The position numbers and the translations under genes were made by a program. Below are positions 6,534 to 15,200 of a stretch of DNA of 17,936 bases, piece after piece. The notes under the pieces were generated by a model. It was not told where the DNA came from, searched no databases, and saw nothing but the letters and a program-made list of their open reading frames with translations. How positions within the stretch are numbered: position 1 is the first letter of the stretch; every line of letters begins with the position of its first letter. Source of the DNA: DAOPYE01 sp035352715 (GTDB lineage Bacteria > Acidobacteriota > Holophagae > Holophagales > Holophagaceae); NCBI GenBank assembly GCA_035352715.1, contig DAOPYE010000052.1, forward strand, positions 1 through 17,936, read 5' to 3'.

Positions 6534-6591
6534 TTGACAAACCCCGGCAGGCGGTTCCTGACGATTCCACATTGATTCGTGATTGATTCGT
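6534..6591 (+). promoter_or_regulatory. Candidate control region upstream of the riboswitch (TTGACA box and 11-bp phased GATTC repeats)
   Basis: A perfect TTGACA occurs at 6534-6539, but no acceptable -10 box follows at normal spacing. Three GATTC words begin at 6563, 6574 and 6585, exactly 11 bp apart; the last two are part of a repeated ATTGATTCGT. Spacing of one helical turn is typical of tandem protein-binding sites. The transcript start for the btu leader should lie in or just after this stretch. Confidence 0.3.
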
Positions 6592-6603
6592 TCCGAACCC
6601 CAT

Positions 6604-6795
6604 GGGAGCCTGATATTTCAATCACGTGCTGGATGCACGGGAAGCAGGTGCGAATCCTGCGCTGCCCCGCAACGGTATGCGCCCCGCTCCGCCAGGAGTG
6701 GGAGACCTCGCCGGAACCACTGAAGCGCTGCTTTGGGAAGGTGACGGAAGTGCCCAAAATCACTTGTCGCGCGCGAGCCCGGAGACCGGTCCAGT
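6604..6795 (+). promoter_or_regulatory. Cobalamin (adenosylcobalamin-type) riboswitch
   Basis: The conserved aptamer landmarks appear in order: GGGAAGCAGGTGCGAATCC (6639-6657), CTGCCCCGCAACGGTA (6662-6677), a variable arm containing CCAGGAGTGGGAGACCTCG, CCACTG (6717-6722), GGGAAGG (6735-6741) and the B12-box-like AGCCCGGAGACCGGTCC (6776-6792). It binds cobalamin in the leader mRNA and lowers expression of the downstream uptake genes. The ends are approximate because P1 is not clear. It lies about 85 nt upstream of the btuB start, which fits a translational expression platform (hairpins 6804-6822 and 6860-6876) more than a terminator, as no U tract is present. Confidence 0.93.
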
Positions 6796-6859
6796 CCATC
6801 CAACCCCGCCGAGGGAGCGGGGGATGCGGCTCTCCTCGGGCTTCGTCCATCCATCCCCG

Positions 6860-6876
6860 GCCTCATGCGTGGAGGC
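6860..6876 (+). promoter_or_regulatory. Hairpin masking the btuB Shine-Dalgarno (riboswitch expression platform)
   Basis: GCCTC (6860-6864) pairs perfectly with GAGGC (6872-6876) around a 7-nt loop. The 3' arm contains most of the GGAGG Shine-Dalgarno (6871-6875) for ATG 6877/6880. Upstream, a hairpin CCCCGC/GCGGGG (6804-6809 with 6817-6822) competes with pairing of CGAGG (6810-6814) to CCTCG (6834-6838), so the region can switch between alternative folds. Confidence 0.5.
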
Positions 6877-8889
6877 ATGATGGGCATTTCGCGAATCTCT
6901 TTCCTTCTGGTCCTGGGCGGTGCGCTGGGCGCGTCCGAAGCGGCACTCGAAACCCCCAGGATGCCGGTGGAAGCTTCCGCCACGGTGACGGTCACCGCCG
7001 AAGCAACGCCCGTGGATGCCGTCCGTACGCCGCACCCCGTGAAGGTGCTGGACGCCGAAGCCATCCGTCAGAGCGGCGCCCAGAGCCTGGATCAGCTGCT
7101 GCCGGATCTGCTGCCCGGACAGATCCAGGCCTACGGCGGCCCCGGATCCCTTTCCAGCCTGTACCTCGGCGCATCCCGCGCCGGTGACGTGGTCGTGCTT
7201 CTGGATGGCATCCGCATCACGGATCCCTCCAGCCTCAGCCCCAGCTTTTCGGATTTCTCCCTGGGCGGCATCGATCGCGTGGAAATCCTGCAGGGTCCCG
7301 CCAGCACGCGCTACGGCGCGGACACGCACGGCGGCGTGGTAAGCCTTAGCAGCGCCGGCGCAGCCAAGGCGGGCTTTTCGGGCAGTGCCTCCATCGCCGG
7401 TGGAAGCCATGATCTGGGCCGCGCGGCGTTCGATCCCGCCTACGGCTGGGACGGCGGCTGGCTCCGCGCCGGCTTGGCCACCAGCCGGGAAGCCCAGTCC
7501 ATCGCGGCCAATGATTCCTTCCGCAGCGTGAGCAGCAACCTGAGCCTGGGACAGAAGATCGGCGAAGATGGGCTGCTGACGGCCACCTACCGCAACCACT
7601 ACCGCGGCACGCCCCTGCCCTTTGCCAGCGGATACGACAGCAACTATACGAGCGTGCGGATCTTCGATCCCACGCGCGAGAATGCGCTGCGCGACGAGGA
7701 TGCCATCGGCTCCTATCGCCAGACGTTTGGCAAAACGTGGCTGCTGGAAACCAGCTTCGGCCACGTTTCCCAACATCGCGCGGAGCCCGGATCCAACGTC
7801 GGCGATGCTTCCGACCGCTTCCAGGGCCAGCGCAACCAAGGCGTCGCATCGCTGACCTGGACGCCCATCCAGGGCTTCCAGGCGAACCTGCTGCTGGATC
7901 ACAGCGCAGAACTCGTGGGCCAGGCCCCGGGTTCCAGCGCCTCCTACACCGAACCGGTCACCGCCCACGCCAGCCACAACGCCGCCGCGCTGGAACTGGC
8001 CTACGAATCCGAGCTTGGATTGCGCGCCGTGGTCAGCGGCCGCTACCAACAGGACGCCATCGATATCACCGCCTCCGGCGCGAATCTGCCCCGGCGCGAT
8101 TCAAACCGCTTCGTCTACAAGGCGGGCCTCAACTGGCTGAGCGCTTCGGGCCTGCGCGTCTACGTCTCGAACGGCACCAGCTACAACGCGCCTTCCCTCT
8201 ACGACCTGACCTACAACGCCTCCCGATATCCCAACGCGCCGGGCCTGGAGAACGAGACCAGCCAGACGGCCCAGGCGGGGGCGAGCTTCGAGCGCGGCCC
8301 CTGGAGCGCGAAACTGGAGGCATCCCGCACGCGCTACGACCGGGTGCTCTACTGGATGGATCTCGGTGGATGGTCGGGACGCTACGCCAACGGCAGGAAC
8401 CTGCGCATCCAGGGCATCGAGGGCAGCCTGGCCTACGCGGGCGCGAGATGGCGGCTGGAGGGCTTCGCGCGCAGCCAGGAAGCGCGCAACGAAAGCCAGC
8501 CGGAAGCCGCGCAGCTCACCACTGGCGGAGCGACGGGTCGGCCATTCTTCACGGGCGGGCTGCGCGCCAGCGCGACGATGGGCGATTGGCGCGTGCAGGG
8601 CCGCTGGTCTTACGTGGGATCCAGCTACCAGTACTTCGACGATTTCTCCGGCGTGGCAGGCGCGAAGACCCACTTCAACGATGTGGCTCTCGCCGTGGCC
8701 TGGACGCCCGACATCGCGCCGGGCAAGCCCTTGACGCTCACACTGCGCGGCGAGCACCTGGCCCAAAAGGAATGGACCCGCGAGGAATGGCTTCAGGGGC
8801 GGATGCTGCGCAAGAACGACGCCTACCTGATCCCGATATTCCCTTCGTCCGGCCCCACGGTCAGCCTCGAAGCGACGTATCGTTTCTAG
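6877..8889 (+). CDS. btuB: TonB-dependent outer-membrane cobalamin receptor (BtuB-like)
   Basis: Outer-membrane 22-strand barrel that imports corrinoids using TonB energy. About 670 residues, a normal size for BtuB-type receptors. Order: signal peptide ending near ALGASEA; a TonB-box-like TVTVTAEA (about residues 36-43); a plug domain with LLDGIRI and IDRVEILQGPASTRYGA; then a long region of amphipathic beta strands; and the C-terminal ...SLEATYRF with terminal Phe, the barrel-assembly signal. Start: GGAGG at 6871-6875 favours ATG 6877 or the adjacent ATG 6880; ATG 6865 is possible but has no Shine-Dalgarno. It is the first gene after the cobalamin riboswitch and is followed one base later by btuF, which makes a corrinoid substrate much more likely than a siderophore. 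Confidence 0.92.
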   Translation: MMGISRISFLLVLGGALGASEAALETPRMPVEASATVTVTAEATPVDAVRTPHPVKVLDAEAIRQSGAQSLDQLLPDLLPGQIQAYGGPGSLSSLYLGASRAGDVVVLLDGIRITDPSSLSPSFSDFSLGGIDRVEILQGPASTRYGADTHGGVVSLSSAGAAKAGFSGSASIAGGSHDLGRAAFDPAYGWDGGWLRAGLATSREAQSIAANDSFRSVSSNLSLGQKIGEDGLLTATYRNHYRGTPLPFASGYDSNYTSVRIFDPTRENALRDEDAIGSYRQTFGKTWLLETSFGHVSQHRAEPGSNVGDASDRFQGQRNQGVASLTWTPIQGFQANLLLDHSAELVGQAPGSSASYTEPVTAHASHNAAALELAYESELGLRAVVSGRYQQDAIDITASGANLPRRDSNRFVYKAGLNWLSASGLRVYVSNGTSYNAPSLYDLTYNASRYPNAPGLENETSQTAQAGASFERGPWSAKLEASRTRYDRVLYWMDLGGWSGRYANGRNLRIQGIEGSLAYAGARWRLEGFARSQEARNESQPEAAQLTTGGATGRPFFTGGLRASATMGDWRVQGRWSYVGSSYQYFDDFSGVAGAKTHFNDVALAVAWTPDIAPGKPLTLTLRGEHLAQKEWTREEWLQGRMLRKNDAYLIPIFPSSGPTVSLEATYRF

Positions 8890-8890
8890 C

Positions 8891-9739
8891 ATGCGAACCC
8901 TCGGTCACCGGATTCTGCGCCTTCTGGCCATCGCCCTGATGGGAACGGGCCTGATGGCCGCAGCGCCGACGCGCGTCGTCAGCCAGACCGTCGGCACCGA
9001 CGATCTGCTGATGGCGCTGGCGCCCCCCAGCCAGATCGCAGCTCTCAGCCACTTGGCGCGCGATCCCGAATTCAGCCCCTACGCGCAGCAAGCGAAGCGC
9101 TTTCCCTGCCTGACCAACGGGGAGGCGGAGGACATCCTGCGCTTCCGTCCCGACCTCGTGCTGGTCGCCAGCTACACGCAGGCCTCTACCGTGGCCCTGC
9201 TCGAACGTGCCCACGTCCGGGTGCTGAAGGTGGATCAGTTCGATAGCCTGTCCGATCTCTACGCCACCACGCGGCGCATCGCCTCGGCACTGGGCCGCGA
9301 GAAGCGCGCGGAGGAACTCATCCACCAGTGGCAAGCGCGTGTCGACGCGCTTGCTGTGCGCCTGAAAGGCGTTCGAGCCACGCGCGTGCTGGCCGTGGGC
9401 TTCTATCCATTCACCGCCGGTTCTGGCACCACGTTCCAGGACATCTGCGATCACGCTGGCGCCGTGAACGTGGCAGCGGAAGCGGGTCTGCGCGGTCATG
9501 TGCCGACGCCCAGCGAACGCGTGCTGACCTGGAACGCGGAAGTGCTGGTGGTGCCGGGCCAGCCCAGCCAGGATCTTCGACAGCGACTGTCCAAAATGCT
9601 TCCATACAAGCTCCTGCCCGCCTTCAAGCAGGGACGCATGGTGGTGATTCCCGATGCGCTGATGGCCGCCACCAGCCACGCCCGGCTGGACGCCTACGAG
9701 TGGGTGGCCCGGGCCCTGCATCCCGAGCGCTTCCGATGA
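8891..9739 (+). CDS. btuF: Periplasmic cobalamin-binding protein of an ABC importer (BtuF-like)
   Basis: 282-residue substrate-binding protein of the helical-backbone type (PF01497, BtuF/FhuD/FepB group). It takes the corrinoid from the receptor and delivers it to BtuCD. An N-terminal signal sequence (LLAIALMGTGLMAAA) lacks a lipobox cysteine, so the protein is probably free in the periplasm. Typical features: RVVSQTVGTDDLLMAL just after the signal, RFRPDLVLV (about residues 84-92) and the second lobe starting near RVLAVGFYPF with AGAVNVAAEAG. The ATG begins one base after the btuB stop, and its TGA overlaps the btuC start as ATGA, so translation is coupled along the operon. Confidence 0.9.
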   Translation: MRTLGHRILRLLAIALMGTGLMAAAPTRVVSQTVGTDDLLMALAPPSQIAALSHLARDPEFSPYAQQAKRFPCLTNGEAEDILRFRPDLVLVASYTQASTVALLERAHVRVLKVDQFDSLSDLYATTRRIASALGREKRAEELIHQWQARVDALAVRLKGVRATRVLAVGFYPFTAGSGTTFQDICDHAGAVNVAAEAGLRGHVPTPSERVLTWNAEVLVVPGQPSQDLRQRLSKMLPYKLLPAFKQGRMVVIPDALMAATSHARLDAYEWVARALHPERFR

Positions 9740-10749
9740 AACGCGGCTTCCTTTCCCGGACTCCGATCCCTCTGGCTGCGCTCGCGCTGCTGCTGGGCTT
9801 GGCGACGATGGCCTCGCTGGCCCTGGGGGATTCGAACCTGCGCCTTTCCGAGGTGCTGCGCGCCCTGGTGCACCGATCGGATGATCTCGCCTCCACCATC
9901 CTCTGGGATATCCGCCTGCCGCGAACCCTGGTGGGCATCGCCGTGGGCGCGGGGCTGGGTGCTTCCGGCGTCGTCATGCAGGCCTTCTTCCGCAACCCCT
10001 TGGCCAGCCCCGGCCTGCTGGGCGTCAGCTCCGGCGGTGCGCTCGGCGCCGTGGCGGTGCTGGCCCTGGGAGCCTCCTGCTGCGGCGGCCTTCTGGCCCA
10101 TGCGATCTGGACCGTTCCCGCAGCTTCCATCCTGGGCGCGTTCCTGGCCACCGGCGCCGTGATGCTGCTGGCGCGGCGCGGCGCGAGCCTGGAGCATCTG
10201 CTGCTCTCGGGCGTGGCGCTGAACGCCCTGTTCGGCGCGGGCACCAGCTTCCTGCTGTGCCTGTCCGCGGGCAGCTTCCAGGTCAGCGGGCAGATCCTTT
10301 TCTGGCTGATGGGCGGCCTGGAGAACCGCACCTGGGAACACGTGGCCATGGGCCTTCCCGGCGTGGTGCTGGGTTGCCTGATGCTGCTGCCGCTGGGACG
10401 CGAACTCAATCTGTTCTGCCTGGGCGAAGCGGGCGCGCAGAGCCTGGGCGTGGATGTAGCAAAGCTGCGCTGGCGGCTGGTGATCCTGTCGACCATCCTC
10501 ACGGCGCTGGCGACCGCCGTGGGCGGCATCGTGGGCTTCGTCGGCCTGGTCGTGCCGCACCTGCTGCGCCTGGCTTTCGGCCCCGACCACCGGCGATTGC
10601 TGCCGCTGTCCATGCTGGGCGGCGCTGCCCTGGTGCTGCTCTGCGATCTGCCGACACGCTTTTTGTCTGGCGGCATGAGGCTGGGCGTCGTGACGGCCCT
10701 GGCGGGCGCGCCCTTCCTGCTTTGGCTGCTGCGGAGGCAACCGGCATGA
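9736..10749 (+). CDS. btuC: Cobalamin ABC transporter permease (BtuC, FecCD family)
   Basis: 337-residue inner-membrane permease of the FecCD family, which forms a homodimeric channel with about ten helices per subunit. Diagnostic stretches are RLPRTLVGIAVGAGLGASG (about 56-74), QAFFRNPLASPGLLGVSSGG (78-97) and, near the C terminus, VGFVGLVVPHLLRL, the cytoplasmic coupling loop that contacts the ATPase. Very hydrophobic helices fill the rest. The start ATG 9736 overlaps the btuF stop (ATGA), and its own stop overlaps the btuD start in the same way, so this start is strongly preferred over longer in-frame extensions to the left that run through btuF. With the riboswitch upstream, the substrate is inferred to be cobalamin or another corrinoid. 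Confidence 0.94.
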   Translation: MKRGFLSRTPIPLAALALLLGLATMASLALGDSNLRLSEVLRALVHRSDDLASTILWDIRLPRTLVGIAVGAGLGASGVVMQAFFRNPLASPGLLGVSSGGALGAVAVLALGASCCGGLLAHAIWTVPAASILGAFLATGAVMLLARRGASLEHLLLSGVALNALFGAGTSFLLCLSAGSFQVSGQILFWLMGGLENRTWEHVAMGLPGVVLGCLMLLPLGRELNLFCLGEAGAQSLGVDVAKLRWRLVILSTILTALATAVGGIVGFVGLVVPHLLRLAFGPDHRRLLPLSMLGGAALVLLCDLPTRFLSGGMRLGVVTALAGAPFLLWLLRRQPA

Positions 10750-11504
10750 GCGATCCAGGTACCGTCCGTGGCGCCGCGGCTCTCGCCTGCCAGGGCCTCA
10801 CGCTGGGCTCGCGGCTGCGTGATGTCAGCTTCAGCCTGACGCCAGGCCGCACCGTGGCGTTGGTGGGACCGAACGGCGCAGGGAAATCCACGCTGTTGCA
10901 GGTGCTCGCGGGACTGCTGCACGGCGAAGGCCGTGTTTCATGGAATGGACAGTTGTTGTCTAGAATCCCGTTCCTGGTGCGCGGCCGCACCCTGGCATGG
11001 CTTCCCCAGGAAAGCCCGGTCGAGTTCGCCTTCCCCGTGCGGGATGTGGTGGCCCAGGGCCGCCACGCCTGGAAGGACGAAACAGGCACCGGAATGCGGT
11101 GCATCCATGAGGCGCTGGAGGCGCTGGATATCGTCCATCTCGCACAGCGGCCCGTCACGGAACTCTCGGGCGGCGAACGGCGGCGCGTCTTTCTGGCCCG
11201 AGCCCTGGCCACGGGGGCGCCGATCCAGCTGTGGGACGAGCCCACCTCCAACCAGGATCCCCGCCATGCATTGGAGGTAATGGCCTTGGCCCAACATCTT
11301 GCCGCCCAGGGATCCACCGTGCTGGTGAGCCTCCACGATCTGCGCCAGGCCATGCGTTTCGATCAGGTGATGGTGCTGGATCAGGGCCGTCTTGTGGCCT
11401 CGGGCGCGCCCGCCGAAGTGCTCACCCCCGAACTCATCGGCCGCGTTTTCCACGTCGAGGCCCGCTTCGCCGAAGGATTGAGCCTCCATCTGCCACCGGC
11501 CTGA
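10746..11504 (+). CDS. btuD: Cobalamin ABC transporter ATPase (BtuD-like)
   Basis: 252-residue cytoplasmic ATPase that powers the BtuC permease. All ABC motifs are present: Walker A GPNGAGKST (41-49), Q-loop Q88 in LPQES, signature LSGGE (140-144), Walker B IQLWDEP with D164/E165, D-loop region NQDP, and the switch histidine H197 in LVSLHD. The Walker B strand is unusual only in having Trp before the Asp. The start ATG 10746 overlaps the btuC TGA (ATGA). It is the last gene of the riboswitch-controlled operon; no strong terminator follows, only a short GC-rich inverted repeat near 11507-11526. No cobalamin adenosyltransferase or salvage gene is present in the window. Confidence 0.94.
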   Translation: MSDPGTVRGAAALACQGLTLGSRLRDVSFSLTPGRTVALVGPNGAGKSTLLQVLAGLLHGEGRVSWNGQLLSRIPFLVRGRTLAWLPQESPVEFAFPVRDVVAQGRHAWKDETGTGMRCIHEALEALDIVHLAQRPVTELSGGERRRVFLARALATGAPIQLWDEPTSNQDPRHALEVMALAQHLAAQGSTVLVSLHDLRQAMRFDQVMVLDQGRLVASGAPAEVLTPELIGRVFHVEARFAEGLSLHLPPA

Positions 11505-11638
11505 TCCCGCGGCTCACGTCCGCCTTCGGGAACCCGCTCACGAAATGGTGACACTTGGCTAGCGAACTTTGGGCAATCTAGGCCTCGATTGCATTGGCGC
11601 TAATCTGTTCAAGGACCTGTCGTCCTCATGGAGTGAAC

Positions 11639-12184
11639 ATGAAACAGTTCCGTATTTCCCTACTCGCCGCAGCCATCGCCGTTTCCTTCGCCAGCAAGGG
11701 CATGGCCCAGGACCTGCAGTACGGCATCATCGCCGGGGGCAATATCCCCTTGGGCGATCTGGGTTCGGCGGTGGATCATCGCCTGGGTCTCACCGTGGGC
11801 GGACAGCTCGGCATCTACTACGGCAACGGCCACGAACTGAGGCCGCGCGTCGATTACACCTACTACCAGGGCGGCTGGGCCCCCGTGGGCGACAGCTTCT
11901 CGCGCAACACCATCTCGAACCTGGGCCTCGGCGCCGATTACGTCTACTACACCGAGCAGCGCCAGCAGGGCGTCTTCCTGGCCATGGGCCTGGGCTACCA
12001 GTGGTGGAACGTGAGCCCCGAGCACGGCTCCAGCACGAACCAGTCCGGCGTCTCCGTCGCCGCGGGCGGCGGCTACCGCTTCAACCGAACCTTCTCCCTG
12101 GAAGGCCGCTTCGTCACCGGGCAGTTCCAGTCCACGAACGGACAGGCCAACGCCATCCAGATCCTGGGAATCATGCGGTTCTAG
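11639..12184 (+). CDS. Small outer-membrane beta-barrel protein
   Basis: 181 residues from ATG 11639, which has GGAG (11630-11633) five bases upstream; a longer frame from 11594 adds 15 residues with no support. The N-terminal signal peptide (KQFRISLLAAAIAVSFA) probably cleaves after KGMA, before QDLQYG. The mature part alternates Gly/Tyr/aromatic-rich strands (IAGGNIPLGDLG, GLGADYVYYTEQR, VAAGGGYRFNRTFSLEG) and ends in ...GIMRF, an aromatic terminal residue typical of barrels. This fits an 8-stranded OmpA/OmpX-like membrane anchor (outer membrane beta-barrel, PF13505-type) of unknown role. It follows btuD by 134 bp with its own Shine-Dalgarno, so it may be a separate unit. It converges on the large glycosyltransferase gene. 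Confidence 0.8.
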   Translation: MKQFRISLLAAAIAVSFASKGMAQDLQYGIIAGGNIPLGDLGSAVDHRLGLTVGGQLGIYYGNGHELRPRVDYTYYQGGWAPVGDSFSRNTISNLGLGADYVYYTEQRQQGVFLAMGLGYQWWNVSPEHGSSTNQSGVSVAAGGGYRFNRTFSLEGRFVTGQFQSTNGQANAIQILGIMRF

Positions 12185-12204
12185 AGACGGCTTCTTGAGC
12201 AAAA

Positions 12205-12245
12205 GCGGAGGGCATCGTCGAAGAAGACGATGCCCTCCGCTTTTT
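12205..12245. terminator. Strong bidirectional intrinsic terminator
   Basis: Perfect 15-bp stem: arms 12205-12219 and 12226-12240, 6-nt loop, followed by five T (12241-12245) on the plus strand and preceded by four A (12201-12204), which become a U tract on the minus strand. It starts 21 nt after the beta-barrel gene stop and 17 nt beyond the stop of the convergent glycosyltransferase gene, so it serves both. Confidence 0.93.
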
Positions 12246-12256
12246 CACGGAAGCAA

Positions 12257-15200
12257 TTACCGCTTCTCGAAAAGAAGCAGCGAACGCTCCAGGCGATCCA
12301 GCAGGGGATGGCCCTCCCACGAAGCCCGGTCTTCCAAGTCAATGACATCGCCACCAGATTGAGCCCATTCCCGGATCTCGTCATCGCCCTCCAGCAACAT
12401 GACGTCCGGAAATTTTTCGTAGCCAGCTTTCTGCATGACGCCAACAACGGTCTGGCCAAGCTCATCGTGCGAAGCAAGATCTGCCCTCAATCCTAGCGCG
12501 ACAGCATCGCCGGGCATGAACGCGGTCGCATAGGCCAGCAGCACTTGGATCCATCGGATGGAATGGGGATCCGCAGGCATGTGAAAGAGACAGCGCGTCA
12601 TCTCCGCCGGTGCAGATCCCGTCAATCCCTGGCGGCAGGGAACCCGCTGGCTCAGCACCTGCAGCCGTTCGAGGATCTTCTCCACGGGCTTGTCCCAACC
12701 CAGTTCCGCCATCGCATAGGCGCGGCCTTTCCGACCTTTTTCCCGGGCCTCGTCCGGATGCTCGAACGCCCGCCGCAGATGGGCGGCCAGGGAATCCGGA
12801 TCCGGCTCTTCGAGCCAGAACCCACATGGGGGTGCCTGGAATTGATCCACCGTTGGGATGGATCGCGGCTCACTCTTTACGAGATAGGCCCATTCCTCGG
12901 TCACGAAATCCATGGCGGCCCCGCGCCCCGTCACGATCACAGGAAGGCCGCTCGCCATGGCTTCGGCGATGGGAAGGCCGAAACCTTCCCCGCGATAGGG
13001 CAGCACGAAGGCGTCGCACGCCCGGTAGAGCGAGACGAGGGTGGACTCGTCCATGGCTTCCACGCGGTATTCGATTTCGGGAGCATCAGAATCCTGGGCG
13101 ATCTCCGCGAGCTTGGCGTCCAGTTCGGTGCCCTGATAGGTCATGCCCGCCTGTCCCTTGATGACCAGGCAGACATCATCCGAAGCCCGGAAGGTGTTCG
13201 CGTAGACATCCAGCAGGACATCGATGCCCTTGCGGTAAATGGTTCCGCCCAGGAAAAGGAACTTGAATCCTTTGGACGTCCGCAGGGGAAAGCGATCCCC
13301 CAAGGGCGTGAACAGCGTCGTATCGACGCCATTGGGCACCACCGCCACCTTTTCTGCCGGAATGCCGCTCTTCACGTAGCAATCCTTCACCCAGTGCGTC
13401 GGCACCCAGATCTCGTCGACCAGATCGCGCATGGGCGGAACCCACTGCGCCGGAATGCCACCGAACTCCCAAGGCTGGATCATCACCCAGGCGCCCTCGG
13501 CAGGAGGTTCGAAATGGGGAGGCCACTGATGCCGCACATGCACCGAGGCGGCGCCCGGAAGTGCCTTCTTCACGCAGGCCGCCAGGGGCGCGAAGGCCAT
13601 AGTAGCGGCGCCGTCGAATTGGTCGGGTTCGTAGGGAATCAGACTGAGATCCACGCGCCCTGACTTCAACAGCCCCAGACAGATCTGCCGGTTCACGTGC
13701 GCAAGGCTGTGATAGACAAACTGCGAGCCCTCCCAGCGCATGGAGACCCGTTCGAGCGCCGGAGCAGCGGACGGCTTCACGGCCCGAAGCACAATTTCAC
13801 TGGTCTGCACCACGTTGTTCTGGGAACGCGCGATCTGCTCCAGTTCCTCGGCCCCAATGCGCCCCGCCCGATACTCCGCATCCCAATAGGGATCCAAGGT
13901 CAGCGTGGAAGAGACAATATCGAAATCCACGCCCAGGTATTGCGCCAATGGCGTGCCCGGCAACCCCCGCGCCGCCCACGCCTGGTTGATGGCCAGTGAG
14001 AAGTGCTGGAACATCTCCGGCACCACGGGTCGCACATGGGTGGGATCCTGGATGAAATCCTGATGCCGGGGATGGGGCACCAGAATGCGCACGGTCGCCC
14101 CTGGCCGACAGACGCGGTAGAGCTCACGGATGATGCCCAGGAAGGTATCGCTGTCGCGTCCCAGGTGCTCCAAAACATGTTTGAGAAGCACTTCTTCGGC
14201 CGAATCGTCCGCAAAAGGCCAAGGGAGTTTTTCAAGATCGTGCACCACATCCGGATGCGCCGCCGGGAACTTGTCCACGTTCACCCAGCCCGGAAGGTGC
14301 TCGCCTCCACATCCCAGATTCAGTTTCACGGGAAGCTCCTTGTGAATACGGGAAGGGAGTTCTGCGACCCCGGTCGCTTGACGGGCCATTCGATGAAACT
14401 GGAGCCCGAGGTGCTGAGAAAAGAGCTCCAGATCGCATGTCGGAAGCAGCCAATGGTAGTGGCTATCCAGCCAGGCGGCGGTTTCTGGCGCGAGACGGCG
14501 GTCGGGTGCAACGAAGGCGACGGAGGCAATGGCTGGCAAGGCTGACGCGATGAGATCCCAGGCTGGATGGCGCGAAGGATCCGCGTTTACGAACACCTCC
14601 ACATCCTGTTGCCGAAGGCGGTCACACAGCTCCTCCTGGTAGGCCCGATCCTGGGAAAAGCGAGGCAGATCCACAGCCGTGCATTCCAAGCAGCATGTGC
14701 TCCCCATCGGGACGGAAGCCCCGCTGGCGTGGAGAATGTGGATCTGGGCATGGCTCTGATCCGTAAGCGCCTCTAGCAATTCTCGGGTACCCGCACGGGT
14801 CGCATCCCCAATCGCGACGAGGGTCCGGCGAGATCCCCGAACAAAGAACCCGAGATCGGCATAGCCCAGTGTTTTAGGGTCCAGGCGTTCAGAGGGCAGG
14901 GTTCCGTTATGGAACAGAAGCCTATGGGCGTGTTCCACGGCCGCCACTCGTGTCGGGGAATAAGCCGCTCCCAACAGCAGGCTGCGGGCTTCCTCCCACT
15001 CCTCGGGGTTGGCAGATGTCAGGCGCAGCAGGCGAATGTAGCCATCCCCTCGGTTGCGGTGCAAGGTCCCCATGAAAGCCCGATGAAGAGCCGGAGCATC
15101 ACCCAGAAAACGATCGGCCAACCTCACCCAGCCGCGAAGATCCCACATGGCCCGGAACCAGGGCTTGGAAACCGCCGCACCATCATTGCCCGCGTGGTTC

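Noticed and set aside
6760..8049. 429-residue antisense frame across the riboswitch end and btuB
   Set aside because: It runs through the riboswitch and the receptor plug; Ala/Gly/Arg-rich composition typical of GC-rich shadow frames.
11505..11638. Terminator after btuD
   Set aside because: Only short GC-rich inverted repeats without a T run occur here; not enough to separate the btu operon from the beta-barrel gene with confidence.
12545..13663. 372-residue plus-strand frame inside the large glycosyltransferase gene
   Set aside because: Opposite-strand shadow; the minus-strand protein has clear GT4 motifs over the same bases.
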